A DNA stretch of 64,000 nt from Cephalopachus bancanus (lineage: Eukaryota; Chordata; Mammalia; Primates; Tarsiidae): the NCBI GenBank assembly GCA_027257055.1, contig JAPVLO010000083.1, forward strand, positions 3,270,001-3,334,000, in the 5' to 3' direction. Under the pieces are notes generated by a model, which saw only the letters and a program-made list of their open reading frames with translations, searched no databases and was not told where the DNA came from. Both the position numbers and the translations under genes were made by a program. This document shows positions 62,969 through 64,000 of this stretch, piece after piece (positions within the stretch are counted from its first letter, which is position 1; every line of letters begins with the position of its first letter).

Positions 62969-63409
62969 AAGCTTTCAGAAACAAATGGTTCATGTAACTC
63001 ACACTGAAGTAAAGTTTTAGTTGAAGATTCTATTTTGCCAAAAGCTAAATTGAATCAAGAATAGGGCTTCTGTGCTTTTAAAAGAAGCATGAGACCCATG
63101 TCTTTTCTTAGAGATTCTCTCAGTAGTGTCACATTTGTTCATAAGCATGCAACAGATAGTTTATATCTATTCATTGATAAGAAGATAGAGATTTCAACCC
63201 ACATATTCAAATCCTTCAAAGTACTGAGGAATCAAGAAGACTATATTTCTCTTTGAAGTTCCAATTCAAAATAAACCAACAAACAAAACACCCTAGTTTA
63301 TTTTAGGAAAACATCATGTGTCATAATTTAAACATTTTTTAATGCTTAGCCAAATTGTATTTTGTCTGCTTTTCTCTAAAATTTATATATTTTTTTAGGC
63401 TGTGATATT

Positions 63410-63700
63410 TATATCATGTTTTAAATTACAAAATAAAACAATTTCATTTTAGGAAATTTAGAATACTCAGAACAATATGTAAAAGTAGAAGTCACCCAAA
63501 TCACTACCCAAAGATAAGCACTTTTAACTCTTTAGTATATTTTCATTCATTCTATTATTTATGTCTCTTCATGTGAAAGTGTCTTTTTTTCTTATTTTCC
63601 CATGATATCTAGTTCATTTTGGGCATACAATTTGCATCTTGCTTTTTAAACATGTAATATTCAATTTAAAATTAGAGAATGAAATGAAACTATCTTTTTA
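63410..63700. mobile_element. Old unclassified interspersed repeat, copy 2
   Basis: 'gaagtcacccaaatcactacccaaagataagcactttta' and 'tttgcatcttgctttttaaacatg' are phrases of a widespread ancient mammalian repeat also glimpsed at 32680-32890. Family not assigned. Confidence 0.4.
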
Positions 63701-64000
63701 AAACATGTTTTCAAGTGTCTTAATATAAGTCCTCTGAGAAGTAGATGCCAAGATGGGATTAAACCTGCAAGAATATTATCAGGAGTCATGTGTAAGAGAA
63801 GATTGGATGGGGCTACACGTGACTGGGATAGTCATCATATGGCAATCTAAGTCTGAATGGATCTGTGTTAGAATCTTGTCTCCATGATCATTAACTGGGA
63901 GTGGACCTTGAGAGATTTGGCTTGATGAACATGCAGCAATGGATTTTAAAATGCAGCAGCCAGATGGGTCCTTAGATTCAATGATAATTTGAAACCTACT

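Larger units (their letters stand above)
62475..64000. other. Unique DNA with pyrimidine tract and old repeat
   Basis: No gene recognised. A CCCT/CTTC-rich pyrimidine tract spans 62887-62968. The second copy of the old repeat seen at 32680-32890 is at about 63410-63700. The last 280 bases have repeat-like wording I cannot name. Confidence 0.4.

Overview
The window reads as mammalian nuclear DNA from a gene-poor, AT-rich, repeat-dense interval, probably intergenic or intronic. No complete host protein gene is visible. The species is inferred from its repeats. There are 14 dimeric 7SL-derived Alu elements, so it is a primate. Most carry right-arm wording such as 'cgacctgctgggctccggcg' and end in a T-run followed by 'gagttggagtctcac' on the plus strand, which fits neither human or monkey Alu families nor lemur/galago families as I know them. 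The L1 3' ends are also of one distinct type ('acctcatcaacaagggtacc...ctgaattgtacccc'). A tarsier is the best guess (about 0.65), and the call rests on family knowledge, not a search.

Layout. 1-15 kb: unique AT-rich DNA with Alus, an L2 tail, an old L1 piece and one coding-looking patch near 10 kb on the minus strand. 15.5-23.3 kb: a nest in which an ancient L1 holds a lineage-type L1 3' end, and that L1 holds a 4.4 kb minus-strand endogenous retrovirus (ERV) at 16383-20759. The ERV has two LTRs, a 5-bp target duplication, a tRNA-His-type primer site, gag and protease remnants, and a large pol/env deletion. 23.3-38.4 kb: mostly unique DNA with MIR, L2, MLT1-type and other old LTR fragments. 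38.5-43.2 kb: a 4.7 kb minus-strand L1 with the end of ORF1 and a frame-broken ORF2, interrupted by one Alu. 43.2-45.9 kb: unique DNA holding a diverged local repeat pair (43.45 and 44.66 kb).

45.9-57.9 kb: a deep stack of nested transposons. Ancient L1M elements are cut by a MER2-type DNA transposon, two LTRs, an L1 inside an L1, a 5'-inverted L1 that carries an internal foldback duplication, short L1 tails and three Alus. 58-64 kb: mainly unique DNA with two Alus and a pyrimidine tract.

The genes present are all selfish-element genes and all look inactivated. I found no RNA gene, CRISPR array, operon or new molecular system. The most informative points are structural: the ERV with a catalytic Asp-to-Asn protease and unequal LTR minisatellites, the foldback inside the inverted L1, the local repeat pair, and the unexplained open frame at 9.8-10.1 kb.
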